Positions 45,210 through 53,797 of a DNA stretch of 64,000 nt are shown here, piece after piece. Every line of letters starts with the position of its first letter. The stretch's first letter is position 1. This DNA comes from Methylibium rhizosphaerae (GTDB lineage Bacteria; Pseudomonadota; Gammaproteobacteria; Burkholderiales; Burkholderiaceae_C): positions 62,001 through 126,000 of the forward strand of contig NZ_SWAR01000009.1 in NCBI RefSeq assembly GCF_006386545.1, read 5' to 3'. The notes beneath the pieces were generated by a model. That model was not told where the DNA came from and searched no databases. It worked only from the letters and a program-made list of their open reading frames with translations. The position numbers and the translations under genes were made by a program.

Positions 45210-46640
45210 GTGGCCGACTGTCACGCAGGACCCGGACTGAAGCTGCGTGACTACCAGCAGGAGGCTGTGGCCGCGGCTGCTTCCCGGATCGCTCCCGGAG
45301 CGAATGTACTGCTGGTCATGCCAACCGGCTCCGGCAAGAGCATCGTGATCTCCGCCATCGTGGATTGCTTGGACGGCAGGCAGATCCTCATCATCACGCC
45401 GCGGAAGCGGTTGCTCTTGCAGACCTGCACTCGCCTTCGCCATCACGGCGTCTTGTCAGCCGGTCTGGGCAATGACCTGGGGCACGGGCATCGCGTGGTA
45501 GCCGGCACGTACCAAACGATGGTGCGTCGCAGCGAAATGGCGGCCCCCGACGTGATCATCATCGACGAGTGCCACCTCGTGCCTCCCGACGGAAGCTATG
45601 CCGAGCTTCTGCGGCGATTCCCCCGAGCGGCGGTCGTCGGACTCACGGCGACGCCGTTCCGAGCCCAGAGGCACATCAGGTACTGCGGGATCGATTGGCA
45701 GCAGGGCTTCGAAGTGCCGATGGTCGATCTGATCGATCAAGGTGTGCTCGTTCGCCCCATCAGCATGTCGACGGGCAAGGGCTTCTCGATGCCGGAGGAC
45801 GAGACCGCCTCCCTTGAAGAAGTCACTACGCGCATCGCCCCTGGTCTGCGCGCTTCGGTCGCCTCGGAGCGACGCAGTCGCTGCGTCGTCTTCTGCGCAG
45901 ACATCGCTCATGCCGTGTTCACTGCCGGGCAGTTGCGCGCCCAAGGCGAGGCCTCGGTGCACGTCGTTCACAGCAAGCAACGGGGCGACGTTCAGGAGGC
46001 CGAGATTCAGGCCTTTCAGTCGGCCGCGGGGCGGTCATGGCTCATCAACGTGAACCTGATTAGCGTTGGCGTGGACATCCCCTGCATCGATGCCGTGGCC
46101 ATCCTGCGCAATGTATCCAGCCTTGCTCTTCTCATTCAAATGATCGGGCGTGGTCTCAGGATCTTCGATGGGAAGGCGGATTGTCTGGTGTGGGACTACG
46201 GAAACGGAACACGCAGGTTCGGCTTCATCGACGATCCAAGACTCGATGCGAACGAAGCAGGCACAGCCCCGCCATCGCAGAAGACTTGCCCAACTTGCAG
46301 CGCCTTGTTGCTAGCTTTGGCAAGGTCGTGCCCACGATGCGGCCACGAGTTTTCGAGATCCGTATCGCTGAACGACGCTGCATCTGGATCGCCGCTCCTT
46401 TCCGCCGACTACCGCGTAGCCACCTATGGGGGTGCCAGGGTCACCCGAGACGCCCGCGGCATCTGGATCGTTCAGCACGAACTCATCGATGATGGGGTGC
46501 GGTTGGTTTCAACCACGTCGGCGCGTAGCGAGGCCGATGCCCGTATGGCCGTACGGCCAGCCGGCACATCGGTGCTCGTTCGGCGGCTGGCCGGCCGGCA
46601 GGTCAAGATCTGCTGCACGCATCGCCATCCACCGTCATGA
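45210..46640 (+). CDS. DEAD/H-type superfamily 2 helicase
   Basis: 476-aa ATPase with all SF2 motifs: LRDYQQEAV (Q-like), Walker A MPTGSGKS, Walker B DECH, TATPF (motif III), a second RecA domain with NLISVGVDIPCID (motif V) and QMIGRGLR (motif VI). After the core is a zinc-finger-like CPTCSALLLALARSCPRCGHEF and a short C-terminal domain. A GTG at 45210 gives a start just before the conserved region; an ATG at 45144 would overlap the upstream gene by 56 bp. Related helicases act in phage and plasmid replication or defence; the substrate here is unknown. Confidence 0.85.
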   Translation: MADCHAGPGLKLRDYQQEAVAAAASRIAPGANVLLVMPTGSGKSIVISAIVDCLDGRQILIITPRKRLLLQTCTRLRHHGVLSAGLGNDLGHGHRVVAGTYQTMVRRSEMAAPDVIIIDECHLVPPDGSYAELLRRFPRAAVVGLTATPFRAQRHIRYCGIDWQQGFEVPMVDLIDQGVLVRPISMSTGKGFSMPEDETASLEEVTTRIAPGLRASVASERRSRCVVFCADIAHAVFTAGQLRAQGEASVHVVHSKQRGDVQEAEIQAFQSAAGRSWLINVNLISVGVDIPCIDAVAILRNVSSLALLIQMIGRGLRIFDGKADCLVWDYGNGTRRFGFIDDPRLDANEAGTAPPSQKTCPTCSALLLALARSCPRCGHEFSRSVSLNDAASGSPLLSADYRVATYGGARVTRDARGIWIVQHELIDDGVRLVSTTSARSEADARMAVRPAGTSVLVRRLAGRQVKICCTHRHPPS

Positions 46641-46646
46641 GGAATC

Positions 46647-46787
46647 TTGGTCAAGCACGACAGGCCCAAGTTCTCGCACACCCATATGGGCCTGCTGCTT
46701 CAGCTTCAGATTTCCGACGATCTGCATTTCGCTGCACGGCGGTACGCCGAGGCGAACCGCCGTGACACATGGATCGACGTTGCCTAA
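46647..46787 (+). CDS. possible 46-aa small protein
   Basis: TTG start preceded by GAGGA, 7 bp after the helicase stop. The product (MVKHDRPKFSHTHMGLLLQL start; WIDVA end) has protein-like composition with two helices. The rest of the gap to 46936 shows nothing else. It could equally be non-coding. Confidence 0.35.
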   Translation: MVKHDRPKFSHTHMGLLLQLQISDDLHFAARRYAEANRRDTWIDVA

Positions 46788-46936
46788 GGCTTGGCATGCG
46801 GGCTTTTCGCAGTTTCTGCGAACAAGGCCGTGGAGATCTGCTAGTTCGCCGTTCGTCTTACCGCCCGCCTCTGCCCGCAGACTTTGCCGTGCTACATCAG
46901 CGGTCGTGTGCCAAGATGGTCCCGGGAGGCAAGAAC

Positions 46937-47761
46937 ATGGCAAAGCAAGACGACTTCGAACGTGTCCTTGTCATCGAGTCCGCTATGCACCGGGCGGAAG
47001 CGCCTGGTACGGAGCTCTTTGACGCCTCGAAGGAGAGCTTGCTCGCTCTCGGAGAGCTCCTAGCGCTGAGGCGCCAGTGGGAAAGGCAGGGGAAGGTTGT
47101 GCGGTTACGCGGCACTGCACGGCGACCAGTCTTAAGCGTAGTTCGCGAGGTTTCGACGACACCAGGCTGCTCCTTCGCCGCCGGCCAGCACGCGGGATGT
47201 CTGAGGCTCCCACCGGTATCCTCCCCGCTTGCAGAGCGCGACGAATCCTTCGACGAAAACTTGAATCGCTACTTGATGGGCGCCTCCGGCGTTCTCACCG
47301 GCGCAGGTTTCCCTGACAAGGCACGTCAGCGCTTGCTCGGAGCTCTCGGCGAGTTGCTCGACAACGTGTTTCAGCATACGGGCGGCTGCCAGTGGGCGCT
47401 GTCGGCCTATGAGGTGGACGACGGTGGCCGGTTCTCGGCAATCGTCGCCGATGACGGCGAGGGCGTTCTTGCCAGCTACCGTCGGAACGGGCAGCTAGGC
47501 TCGCAGGACAACGCCAGCCAGGCGCTCGACTTGGCGGTGCTGCAGCACCGCTCATGTACAGGCCGCGCTGACCGCGGCTTGGGCTTCAAAGAGCTCATGG
47601 ACGCCTTGCGCTCGCTTGATGCGCTCGTCCGCGTGCGCAGCGACGATGCCAGTCTCACGCTGGCCGCTGGCGCCGCGGCCAGTGGTGAGCCGGCTCGCCT
47701 AAGCGAAGAGTTTGAGTTGCGAGGCTTCGTCGTTGGGTTCGTTGCGTCTGTCTGCAGGTGA
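46937..47761 (+). CDS. GHKL (histidine-kinase-type) ATPase domain protein
   Basis: 274-aa protein with a Bergerat-fold ATPase: N-box ALGELLDNVFQHTGG, G1-like IVADDGEGVL and G2-like GLGFKELMDALRS. No histidine phosphotransfer, transmembrane or receiver region is seen, so it may be an anti-sigma-like kinase or a conformational ATPase. The ATG at 46937 follows GGGAGG. Its 3' end overlaps the convergent DUF4417-like gene by 63 bp. A STAS-like protein is encoded 1.5 kb away on the other strand, so the two may be a kinase/antagonist pair. Confidence 0.75.
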   Translation: MAKQDDFERVLVIESAMHRAEAPGTELFDASKESLLALGELLALRRQWERQGKVVRLRGTARRPVLSVVREVSTTPGCSFAAGQHAGCLRLPPVSSPLAERDESFDENLNRYLMGASGVLTGAGFPDKARQRLLGALGELLDNVFQHTGGCQWALSAYEVDDGGRFSAIVADDGEGVLASYRRNGQLGSQDNASQALDLAVLQHRSCTGRADRGLGFKELMDALRSLDALVRVRSDDASLTLAAGAAASGEPARLSEEFELRGFVVGFVASVCR

Positions 47762-48910
47762 CTTCGAGGCGGAGGGCGACGCTTCGTAGTCCAGAGGCCT
47801 CTGCGCCCGAAGACCCTTGTGGCTGGGCTCGAGTGACGCCTTCCACACGTTGAGGTTGTGTCTCAGCAACGCCGTCAGTTGCTTTGGACCTTCTGTTGGC
47901 GACTTGCTGAAGCGAAGGCGGCCACTGGATGTCAGGTGACCTGCGCGGCGATGAATCGTCTTCTGGTACGGATTGGCGTCGAGCACGATGACGCGCTCGA
48001 AGTCCGCGGCGAGCTCGTGCCGGAGTTCGTTGTGCCCCCGTACAAGCAGCCACAGCGGCCGGCCAGCCTCTCTGGCGAAAAGCTTGAGGCGTTTGAGATA
48101 CACGGGGATGTCATCGACGCCGCTGGTCCCGGTGAGGAACTCGAAGGCGACCGCACGCAGCTCAGGGTGCTGGCGGGCGAACGCCGCCCATCGCATGAAG
48201 TCGTGCTCGGTCCGGCCGTTGATGTGCAGCGCCGCGGGAATGCCTGCCTCCTGCAGCAGATACCACATCCACGCGATGCGCTTCATGGCATGCAGGTTGT
48301 CGTGGCGGGGCGCGTCCAGGTACAGGCTGAAGTTCGGCGTGGTCGCCATTGCCACGCCGGAACGCTTAAGCCGTGCGAGAACCGCCGCAGCCTGACGCAG
48401 CCGCCAAGTGCGCTCTACATGGCTGTCCTGCTGCACGCCGGTGAGGACCCAACCGATGCGTGGTTTGACACCGAAGGTGTCTCTGAGCTCGCTCGCCGTC
48501 CTGGCTCGGTCGGTGCCATCTTCTCGACGCAGCGCCTTGGTGAAGGGTAAAGCGGCGAAGTCGAGGGACGTCAGAGGCTCGCCTCCGTGGTTGCCATCGA
48601 AGATCGGCAGAGCGTCGGGAAGCGCCGGCAAGGGCAGGTCACGCGCGATGGGGACGTTGTCGAGCGTTAAGCCGTGAACCTCGCGAATCCGGGCCGCGAA
48701 ACGGCTGGGCGCAGTCGGGCAGACAAGATCACAGGCATCCGGGTTAGGGCACTGGCACTCACTGAGGCAGGTCATGTCGCCGAGGGCAATGGCCTTGCTA
48801 TGCAGACCGCCGCAGGCCCCTCGGTCAAGGCATTCACTGCACCCGAGCCGAAGCTGTCCTCCATCCCGGTCCTTGAGCATCCAAATGTGGCGTTGCTGGA
48901 CCACGTCCAT
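47699..48910 (-). CDS. DUF4417-like protein with cysteine-rich N-terminus
   Basis: 403-aa protein. Residues 20-80 hold eight cysteines (CSECLDRGACGG, then CLSECQCPNPDACDLVCP), suggesting Fe-S or zinc binding. The rest has a barrel-like pattern with ATTPNFSLYLDAPRHDNLHA, GIPAALHINGRTEHDFMRW and AFEFLTGT, which recalls DUF4417 proteins of phage and plasmid origin. The C-tail is polar. The ATG at 48910 comes shortly after the stop of the 115-aa gene. It is the last gene of a three-gene set with the STAS-like protein. Function is unknown. Confidence 0.55.
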   Translation of the reverse strand: MDVVQQRHIWMLKDRDGGQLRLGCSECLDRGACGGLHSKAIALGDMTCLSECQCPNPDACDLVCPTAPSRFAARIREVHGLTLDNVPIARDLPLPALPDALPIFDGNHGGEPLTSLDFAALPFTKALRREDGTDRARTASELRDTFGVKPRIGWVLTGVQQDSHVERTWRLRQAAAVLARLKRSGVAMATTPNFSLYLDAPRHDNLHAMKRIAWMWYLLQEAGIPAALHINGRTEHDFMRWAAFARQHPELRAVAFEFLTGTSGVDDIPVYLKRLKLFAREAGRPLWLLVRGHNELRHELAADFERVIVLDANPYQKTIHRRAGHLTSSGRLRFSKSPTEGPKQLTALLRHNLNVWKASLEPSHKGLRAQRPLDYEASPSASKSPADRRNEPNDEASQLKLFA

Positions 48911-48917
48911 CGGCGTC

Positions 48918-49265
48918 TCACTCGTCAAGGCGCAGGTCCGCGAGACCGGCTGCTTCGTGCATTGCATCCACCGTGGCACAGGCAACGCCGCTTCCTTGCT
49001 CTAGGGCTTGGATGAGCGCTCGTGGCGGCCGCACCAACGAGGCGACGCTGTGCGTCCCTTCGCAGGCCACCACGCCCTCGGGTGTTCGCCGAAGGAGGAC
49101 GCGTTGACCGGCTTTCAGCGCCGTGCCACGACTGCAGGCCGCTCGAAGGGTTCGCCGGACAGAGGACTGTTGCTGCACAAACAGGTCAGGCGTGGCGAGC
49201 GTCGCGCTGTCGCGCCAAGCCTTGCGATGGGCCGGGCCCTTCTTGCGAATGAAGTCGTCACCCAT
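48918..49265 (-). CDS. unknown 115-aa protein
   Basis: Basic small protein with no recognised motif. The centre, GTALKAGQRVLLRRTPEGVVAC, looks like a small beta-barrel stretch. It overlaps the STAS-like gene stop by 8 bp and ends 8 bp before the start of the DUF4417-like gene, so it is translationally tied to both. Confidence 0.5.
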   Translation of the reverse strand: MGDDFIRKKGPAHRKAWRDSATLATPDLFVQQQSSVRRTLRAACSRGTALKAGQRVLLRRTPEGVVACEGTHSVASLVRPPRALIQALEQGSGVACATVDAMHEAAGLADLRLDE

Positions 49266-49818
49266 GCTTCAGTCCTTTGACTATCGGCGAGTAGAACTTG
49301 GTCTTGCCCTGCTTTTCCTCGCGCAGCAGGCCCATTCTGTTCAGCGTGACCAGCCGGTTGTTCCACGCAGTCACCACGGTCGTTTCACCGGACGCCTTGG
49401 CAATGGATCCCGCATCGGCCACGCCTGCCTCGCACACGAGGCGAAGCGTGAGATCAAGCTTCTCGTCAAGCTCGCCGAGGATGCGCGGATGGGTCAGCCG
49501 GTCTCCGTGCCGGGCGCCGATGATGACGGCGCCCCCATATGCCTTCAGCGATACGGCGATGTCGTCAGCCACGGCACTGTTGACGTTGGCCAGAACGAGG
49601 GCGGCGCCGTTCTCCTGACACCAGCTTCCGAGTGGCCAAATGGCCTCTCGAAAGTAGCTGGCCGAAAGCACCTCCACGTCTGCCAGGTCGAGAACCACCA
49701 TTGCGTCCTGAACGCCGCGCAGATGGCGCAGAAGAGCCGCGTGACCGGCTTGCCCGCGCGTGGCGCCGACAAGCACCGTTCCGAGCGTCTCGGAGAGGGG
49801 AAGCACAAACATGGTCAT
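49258..49818 (-). CDS. STAS-like domain protein with C-terminal winged helix
   Basis: 186-aa protein. Residues 1-100 follow a STAS/DUF4325 pattern: MVVLDLADVEVLSASYFREAIW then ALVLANVNSAVADDI. In anti-sigma antagonists the Ser after the central strand is phosphorylated, and Ser52/Ser54 here lie at that place. Residues 110-186 look like a winged helix (SGETTVVTAWNNRLVTLNRMGLL, as two parts around the turn) for DNA binding. It leads the STAS/115-aa/DUF4417-like operon, and a 149-bp gap to the NYN gene holds both divergent promoters. Confidence 0.65.
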   Translation of the reverse strand: MTMFVLPLSETLGTVLVGATRGQAGHAALLRHLRGVQDAMVVLDLADVEVLSASYFREAIWPLGSWCQENGAALVLANVNSAVADDIAVSLKAYGGAVIIGARHGDRLTHPRILGELDEKLDLTLRLVCEAGVADAGSIAKASGETTVVTAWNNRLVTLNRMGLLREEKQGKTKFYSPIVKGLKHG

Positions 49819-49967
49819 TCATTCACTCATTCACGTGAGTGAGAATAGACACTGGGAACCGCGATGTCAAGCGGTCGCTTCGCCCATTCAGGACGGGCGC
49901 TGACGGTCGGTAGCGCGGCGTTCGCACTGCAAGGAAGCTGCTACCCTGCCCGAAAGGAGCGTGGAGC

Positions 49968-50681
49968 ATGGCAGGAGACAACCCGGCACGACTGGCGGTT
50001 CTCATCGACGCGGACAACGCCTCGGCGTCGGTAGCGCGGGAGCTTCTCGAGGAAGTGGCCAAGTACGGCACGCCGACAGTGAAGCGTGCATACGGCGACT
50101 GGACCACGCAGAACCTTGTCAGCTGGAAGGAAACCCTGCACCGGCATGCGATCCAACCGATCCAGCAGTTCGCCTACACCAAGGGCAAGAACTCCACCGA
50201 CAGCGCGTTCATCATCGACGCCATGGATCTTCTGTACGGCGGCAACCTCGACGGGTTCTGTCTGGTATCGAGCGACAGCGACTACACGCGGCTCGCGACC
50301 CGGCTCAGAGAAGCGGGCAAGCTCGTCGTCGGACTCGGAGAACGCAAGACTCCCGAACCATTCATCTCAGCGTGCGACAGGTTCATCTTCCTTGAGGTGC
50401 TCAAGCGTCCCGAGGGATCCGCGGCGCCTGCACAAGTCGCCGACGTGCCAGACCTGAAGGAATTGCTGACCCATGCCGTTCGCGAAACCATGCGCGAGCC
50501 GGGATGGGCGTCTCTTGCGGCGGTGGGCTCGTTCATCGGCAAGACCAATGCCTCCTTCGACCCGCGCAACTACGGCTACTCGAAGCTCGGCGAACTTGTC
50601 CGAAAGCAGTCCTACCTCGAGATCAGGGAGACGCCCGACCAGTCGGGCTTTGTACATCTACACGTGAGGTTGAAGGGCTAG
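49968..50681 (+). CDS. NYN-domain putative RNase with LOTUS/OST-HTH domain
   Basis: 237-aa LabA-like protein. The N-terminal NYN (PIN-like) nuclease fold has the acidic sites LIDADN, KNSTDSAFIIDAMDLLY and LVSSDSDYTRL. A linker with APAQVADVP leads to a C-terminal OST-HTH/LOTUS domain (GWASLAAVGSFIGK, then NYGYSKLGELVRK). Such proteins are predicted or shown to bind or cut RNA. It is encoded alone, with GGAG before the ATG. It may be a defence or RNA-control gene of the island. Confidence 0.85.
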   Translation: MAGDNPARLAVLIDADNASASVARELLEEVAKYGTPTVKRAYGDWTTQNLVSWKETLHRHAIQPIQQFAYTKGKNSTDSAFIIDAMDLLYGGNLDGFCLVSSDSDYTRLATRLREAGKLVVGLGERKTPEPFISACDRFIFLEVLKRPEGSAAPAQVADVPDLKELLTHAVRETMREPGWASLAAVGSFIGKTNASFDPRNYGYSKLGELVRKQSYLEIRETPDQSGFVHLHVRLKG

Positions 50682-50715
50682 CGACAATGAACTCACTGGT
50701 CGGACCTGCCCGTCT

Positions 50716-50850
50716 GGTGGCGAAGGCCTTCGACATTGCCGTCCCGAAAATCGAAGCAGCACGGCACCGCCCGGATCGGTCATTCGTCGCGTTCGATGGC
50801 GCCAAGCGTGAGCGAAACCGCAGGCAGCGGAGTCACCTTCGGCGCCGACA
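50716..50850 (-). pseudogene. frameshifted remnant of an Hsp70-like gene
   Basis: Reading the reverse strand across frames gives PKVTPLPAVSLTLGAIERDE, then TDPGG, then GTAMSKAFAT. These match in order the intact Hsp70-like protein at 58.2-60.0 kb (PKIASLPQVSLALGSIEREE, TDPEV, GTAMSKAFAT), but a lost base and further indels break the frame. Similarity stops abruptly near 50716. The rest of the 50.68-50.99 kb gap shows no other gene. Confidence 0.75.
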
Positions 50851-50995
50851 ACCCGTCGTCAAAGCGGCCATCAGCACTCAGCCGGGTGACAGCGACGTGG
50901 TCTACGACTATGCCCCGAGTACCTGGAGTTCGCGGTCTCCGGTCAGTCAGCGGGCGCCGGCGCCGGCGCCGAGATGTGCGCCAGTAGGTGACTCA

Positions 50996-51799
50996 TCACA
51001 GCTTCGCGTCGCCGCCGCGCTTGTTGTCAGACTGGGCCTTAGCAGTGGCCGCGTTGTTCATGGATGCGAAGAACATCCGTCCCGCCTCGAGGTCGACGAG
51101 TTGGCCGCCGCCGGCGCCGATGCTTTTGACGCCAGCCGTCTTGGTGATGCTGTAGTTGACCCACAGCACCTTGTTGCAACCGGGCTGCAGGGCGATGCTG
51201 TCGGTGGCCATGTGACTCAGCGGGGTGCCGGTGCATTTGCCGTCGTACAGCTCGACGCCGGACGTGCCCTTGGAGCCGTCGCTGGTCCGCTTAGTGCCCT
51301 CGATGACGTCAAACATACTCTCGATCGGGCGAGCTGCCGCGTACTTTGTGGTCAGCTCGCCGACCATCTTGTCGTAGTCGTACTTGGACGACATGTCGTC
51401 GCGCCAGACGGCCCAGACCTTGCCGTCGTGGACCAGCAGCTTGATGAAGTCGTAGTTCGACTTCTGTTCCGGGCGTAGTTCAAACCGGACTCCGGCGCGC
51501 ACCGGCTGACGGTTGCTCGGGTTGACCAGCATGTAGTCGGTCTGCTTGATCTTCATCGGGCGTCCCATGGCGTCCGGCGAACCGTCAGGGAAGCGCTTCC
51601 TGATCGCCGCGACCGCGTCCGCCTCGCTCATGCCGAGCTTGACGCCGAGCATGTCGTACCCGGCCATCGCGCCAGTGGTGTCCTGAGGCTTCGGCTTCGA
51701 GGGGTCCACGAGTTGCGCCCGGGCGCTGACAGTCAACCCGATGAGGGCGGCCATGGTGAGGGTTCTCAGCGGCGAGTTCCGGGCGAAGTCGAGTGTCAT
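50996..51799 (-). CDS. exported protein of unknown function
   Basis: 267-aa protein with a signal peptide (RTLTMAALIGLTVSARAQ, AxA-type site). The mature part opens with a GYDMLGVKLGMSEADAVAAI segment typical of proteins with a 'flow-like' helix motif (GM-EAVAAI), then strands and two cysteines (DGKCTGTP; LQPGCNK) likely disulphide-bonded in the periplasm. The ATG at 51799 has an AGGA site; an upstream TTG is less likely. It is divergent from the XRE regulator across 162 bp. Its origin (island or native) is unclear. Confidence 0.65.
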   Translation of the reverse strand: MTLDFARNSPLRTLTMAALIGLTVSARAQLVDPSKPKPQDTTGAMAGYDMLGVKLGMSEADAVAAIRKRFPDGSPDAMGRPMKIKQTDYMLVNPSNRQPVRAGVRFELRPEQKSNYDFIKLLVHDGKVWAVWRDDMSSKYDYDKMVGELTTKYAAARPIESMFDVIEGTKRTSDGSKGTSGVELYDGKCTGTPLSHMATDSIALQPGCNKVLWVNYSITKTAGVKSIGAGGGQLVDLEAGRMFFASMNNAATAKAQSDNKRGGDAKL

Positions 51800-51961
51800 G
51801 CAGTCCTGTCCCTGGTTCAATGGTGAGCAAGGTGTGGCGCATCCAGCACCTTAGGCATAACCGTTAGGTCTATAGGTGAACTTAAATGATACACAAAGGG
51901 CGCATTTCGATCCACCGTTGATGTGGTCATGCTGCGCTCCTGAAACGGATGCTTGGGCCTC

Positions 51962-52219
51962 ATGCCCAAAGCCAAGCAGCCCCTCACTGCCAGACAAGTT
52001 TTCGCTCGGAACCTACGACGAGCGCGGCGGTTGCAGGACCTGACCCAAGAGCAACTTGCGCTTGAGGCTGACATGCCACGCGCGTACATCAGCCGGGTCG
52101 AGCGTGGCACGATCAACATCAGCATGGACAACGCCGACATCCTGGCCAAGGCGGTGGGGGTTCCCCTGCGCGATCTAGTGGACCCGGCGAAATTTCAGGG
52201 CCTCGACGACGCTGCGTGA
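51962..52219 (+). CDS. XRE-family transcriptional regulator
   Basis: 85-aa single-domain Cro/C1-type protein: NLRRARRLQDLTQEQLALEA, then AYISRVERGTINISMDNADI, a standard five-helix HTH ending VPLRDLVDP. Small free-standing XRE proteins often control neighbouring island genes. It is convergent with the LanM-type gene (18-bp gap) and divergent from the exported protein, so the latter or its own promoter is the most likely target. Confidence 0.85.
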   Translation: MPKAKQPLTARQVFARNLRRARRLQDLTQEQLALEADMPRAYISRVERGTINISMDNADILAKAVGVPLRDLVDPAKFQGLDDAA

Positions 52220-52237
52220 AGCCCGCATTAAGGGGGC

Positions 52238-53797
52238 TTAGCTTGCGGAAACTTCCTCGCTCGTCGCTCGCCTGAGGCGCTGCTTCGTTGCCTTCTCCAG
52301 CCGCGCGCGAAGTGCTGAAATTTGCTCGTCCACGGCGGAGGGACTCAGCTCGTTAATTCGCAGACGCACAACTTCTAGCGGAGAGAGGTCAAACACACCC
52401 GGAACAACTGCATTCCGCACAAAAAGGTCCCTGCTGCCCGCTCGCACGTAAGCGGCTGGAATATCGAGCGCGTCAAGATCAGCGGACTCTTGGTCAAGAA
52501 TGGTCCGAGCAGCAGCCGCAAAGCCATCTGGTGCTTCTTGCAAATCTGCCTCGAGGTGTGATCGCCACGCCTCTGGTGCGTATGAGGAGAAGCAGATCCC
52601 CGCCATGCGCTCCGCCAACACCGCGGCGTAGACGCGAGTCGCCCGTAGCGGCACCCTGAATATATGTTCCGGCGATATGAGCGCAATTAGCTCGTCCTTA
52701 TGGCAGAGCAGACATTCCGATGCGTGGCGGATACCATCTACGAAGCACTCAAAGTGCTCAACTGCCGGTGCGATGCGTCGTCCATCCACCTCCACCGCGC
52801 TTCGACTACGGTGCAAGCGTAGTGACCGTTGCTCCCAAGGAAGTTCAACCTGAAGGCCTGCATTCGGATCGGCGCGAAACATTACGTCGACGCAACTGAG
52901 GCCTCCGTAGTCGATCTCCTGGCCGCCATAGTGGTCGAAGTTAAGGAAAAGGGACGTCACATCGTCATGCTCTTCGCGTGGGCGACGCAGAAGGTAAGCA
53001 GCGGCGGCAGCCGAGAACCTTGGCTGACACATCGTTTCACAGTCGACGACGACAGGCCCCTGCTTGGTGGCAATGATGTTCTCGAAGTGCAAATCTGACG
53101 CGTTCAGCACTCTCGCCACGGCGTACAGCACCCCACCGGAGAAGGCAAAGTGCTTCGCGGCTTTGGAATCAATTTTCTCCTCGTACTCCACTCCGGCCAT
53201 CCAATGGTAGCCCTCTCTTATCAAGGCTTCAGGAGCCACCAACGGGAGGCCCCAATGGCGAAGATGACGAGAGACCTCGCCACAAAGTGCAGCCCCAGAG
53301 CCAGAGCGAGGTTTGTAGTACAGATCGCCATGGCCAACAAAAGCGAACCGCAGAACGTGTTGACCGTGATGTTTGTCTGCCGAAGCAATTCGCACCGAGC
53401 TCAACTCAACGCCATGCCGCAGTAGCCCATTGCTTATTAGCAACTCCTGATCGAGCAAATAACGATGACCTGCTGTAGCGAACTCATGGACCAACTGACA
53501 TGATTGCTCGTAAAGCGCGCGATCAAGCACCGGACAAGATCGGAGATTGCGCAGTATCCATTGTGCGAGCCCGATCCCCGATAAAGCAGCGAACTGACGC
53601 TCAATTGCATTCTTCAGCGGATCACATAACCGTCTGTAGAGCGCGATGAGTTCAATCCCCAAGCCGAGCTCTACGGCTTGATTTAAGAGTCCATCGCCCT
53701 TCAATTTCGCGACGACAAGGTTTGCGATCTGCTTAAGACAATCCTCTTCCTCAGCCGAATCGACATCTGCACCACCGATAAGTGCGGAAATCAGCAA
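52238..53797 (-). CDS. stand-alone LanM-type dehydratase domain (DUF4135)
   Basis: 519-aa protein matching only the dehydratase half of class II lanthipeptide synthetases: SADKHHGQHVLRF (residues 139-151, the D-x-H-x-x-G motif), DLYYKPRS (158-165), LNASDLHFENIIATKQGPVV (231-250) and VVDCETM (250-256). No LanC-like cyclase zinc motif follows, and the protein ends with a polar helix. The predicted reaction is phosphorylation then elimination of Ser/Thr to dehydroamino acids in the precursor encoded two genes upstream. The TTG start at 53797 overlaps the oxygenase gene by 7 bp. The local GC content is visibly lower than in the flanks. Confidence 0.8.
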   Translation of the reverse strand: MLISALIGGADVDSAEEEDCLKQIANLVVAKLKGDGLLNQAVELGLGIELIALYRRLCDPLKNAIERQFAALSGIGLAQWILRNLRSCPVLDRALYEQSCQLVHEFATAGHRYLLDQELLISNGLLRHGVELSSVRIASADKHHGQHVLRFAFVGHGDLYYKPRSGSGAALCGEVSRHLRHWGLPLVAPEALIREGYHWMAGVEYEEKIDSKAAKHFAFSGGVLYAVARVLNASDLHFENIIATKQGPVVVDCETMCQPRFSAAAAAYLLRRPREEHDDVTSLFLNFDHYGGQEIDYGGLSCVDVMFRADPNAGLQVELPWEQRSLRLHRSRSAVEVDGRRIAPAVEHFECFVDGIRHASECLLCHKDELIALISPEHIFRVPLRATRVYAAVLAERMAGICFSSYAPEAWRSHLEADLQEAPDGFAAAARTILDQESADLDALDIPAAYVRAGSRDLFVRNAVVPGVFDLSPLEVVRLRINELSPSAVDEQISALRARLEKATKQRLRRATSEEVSAS

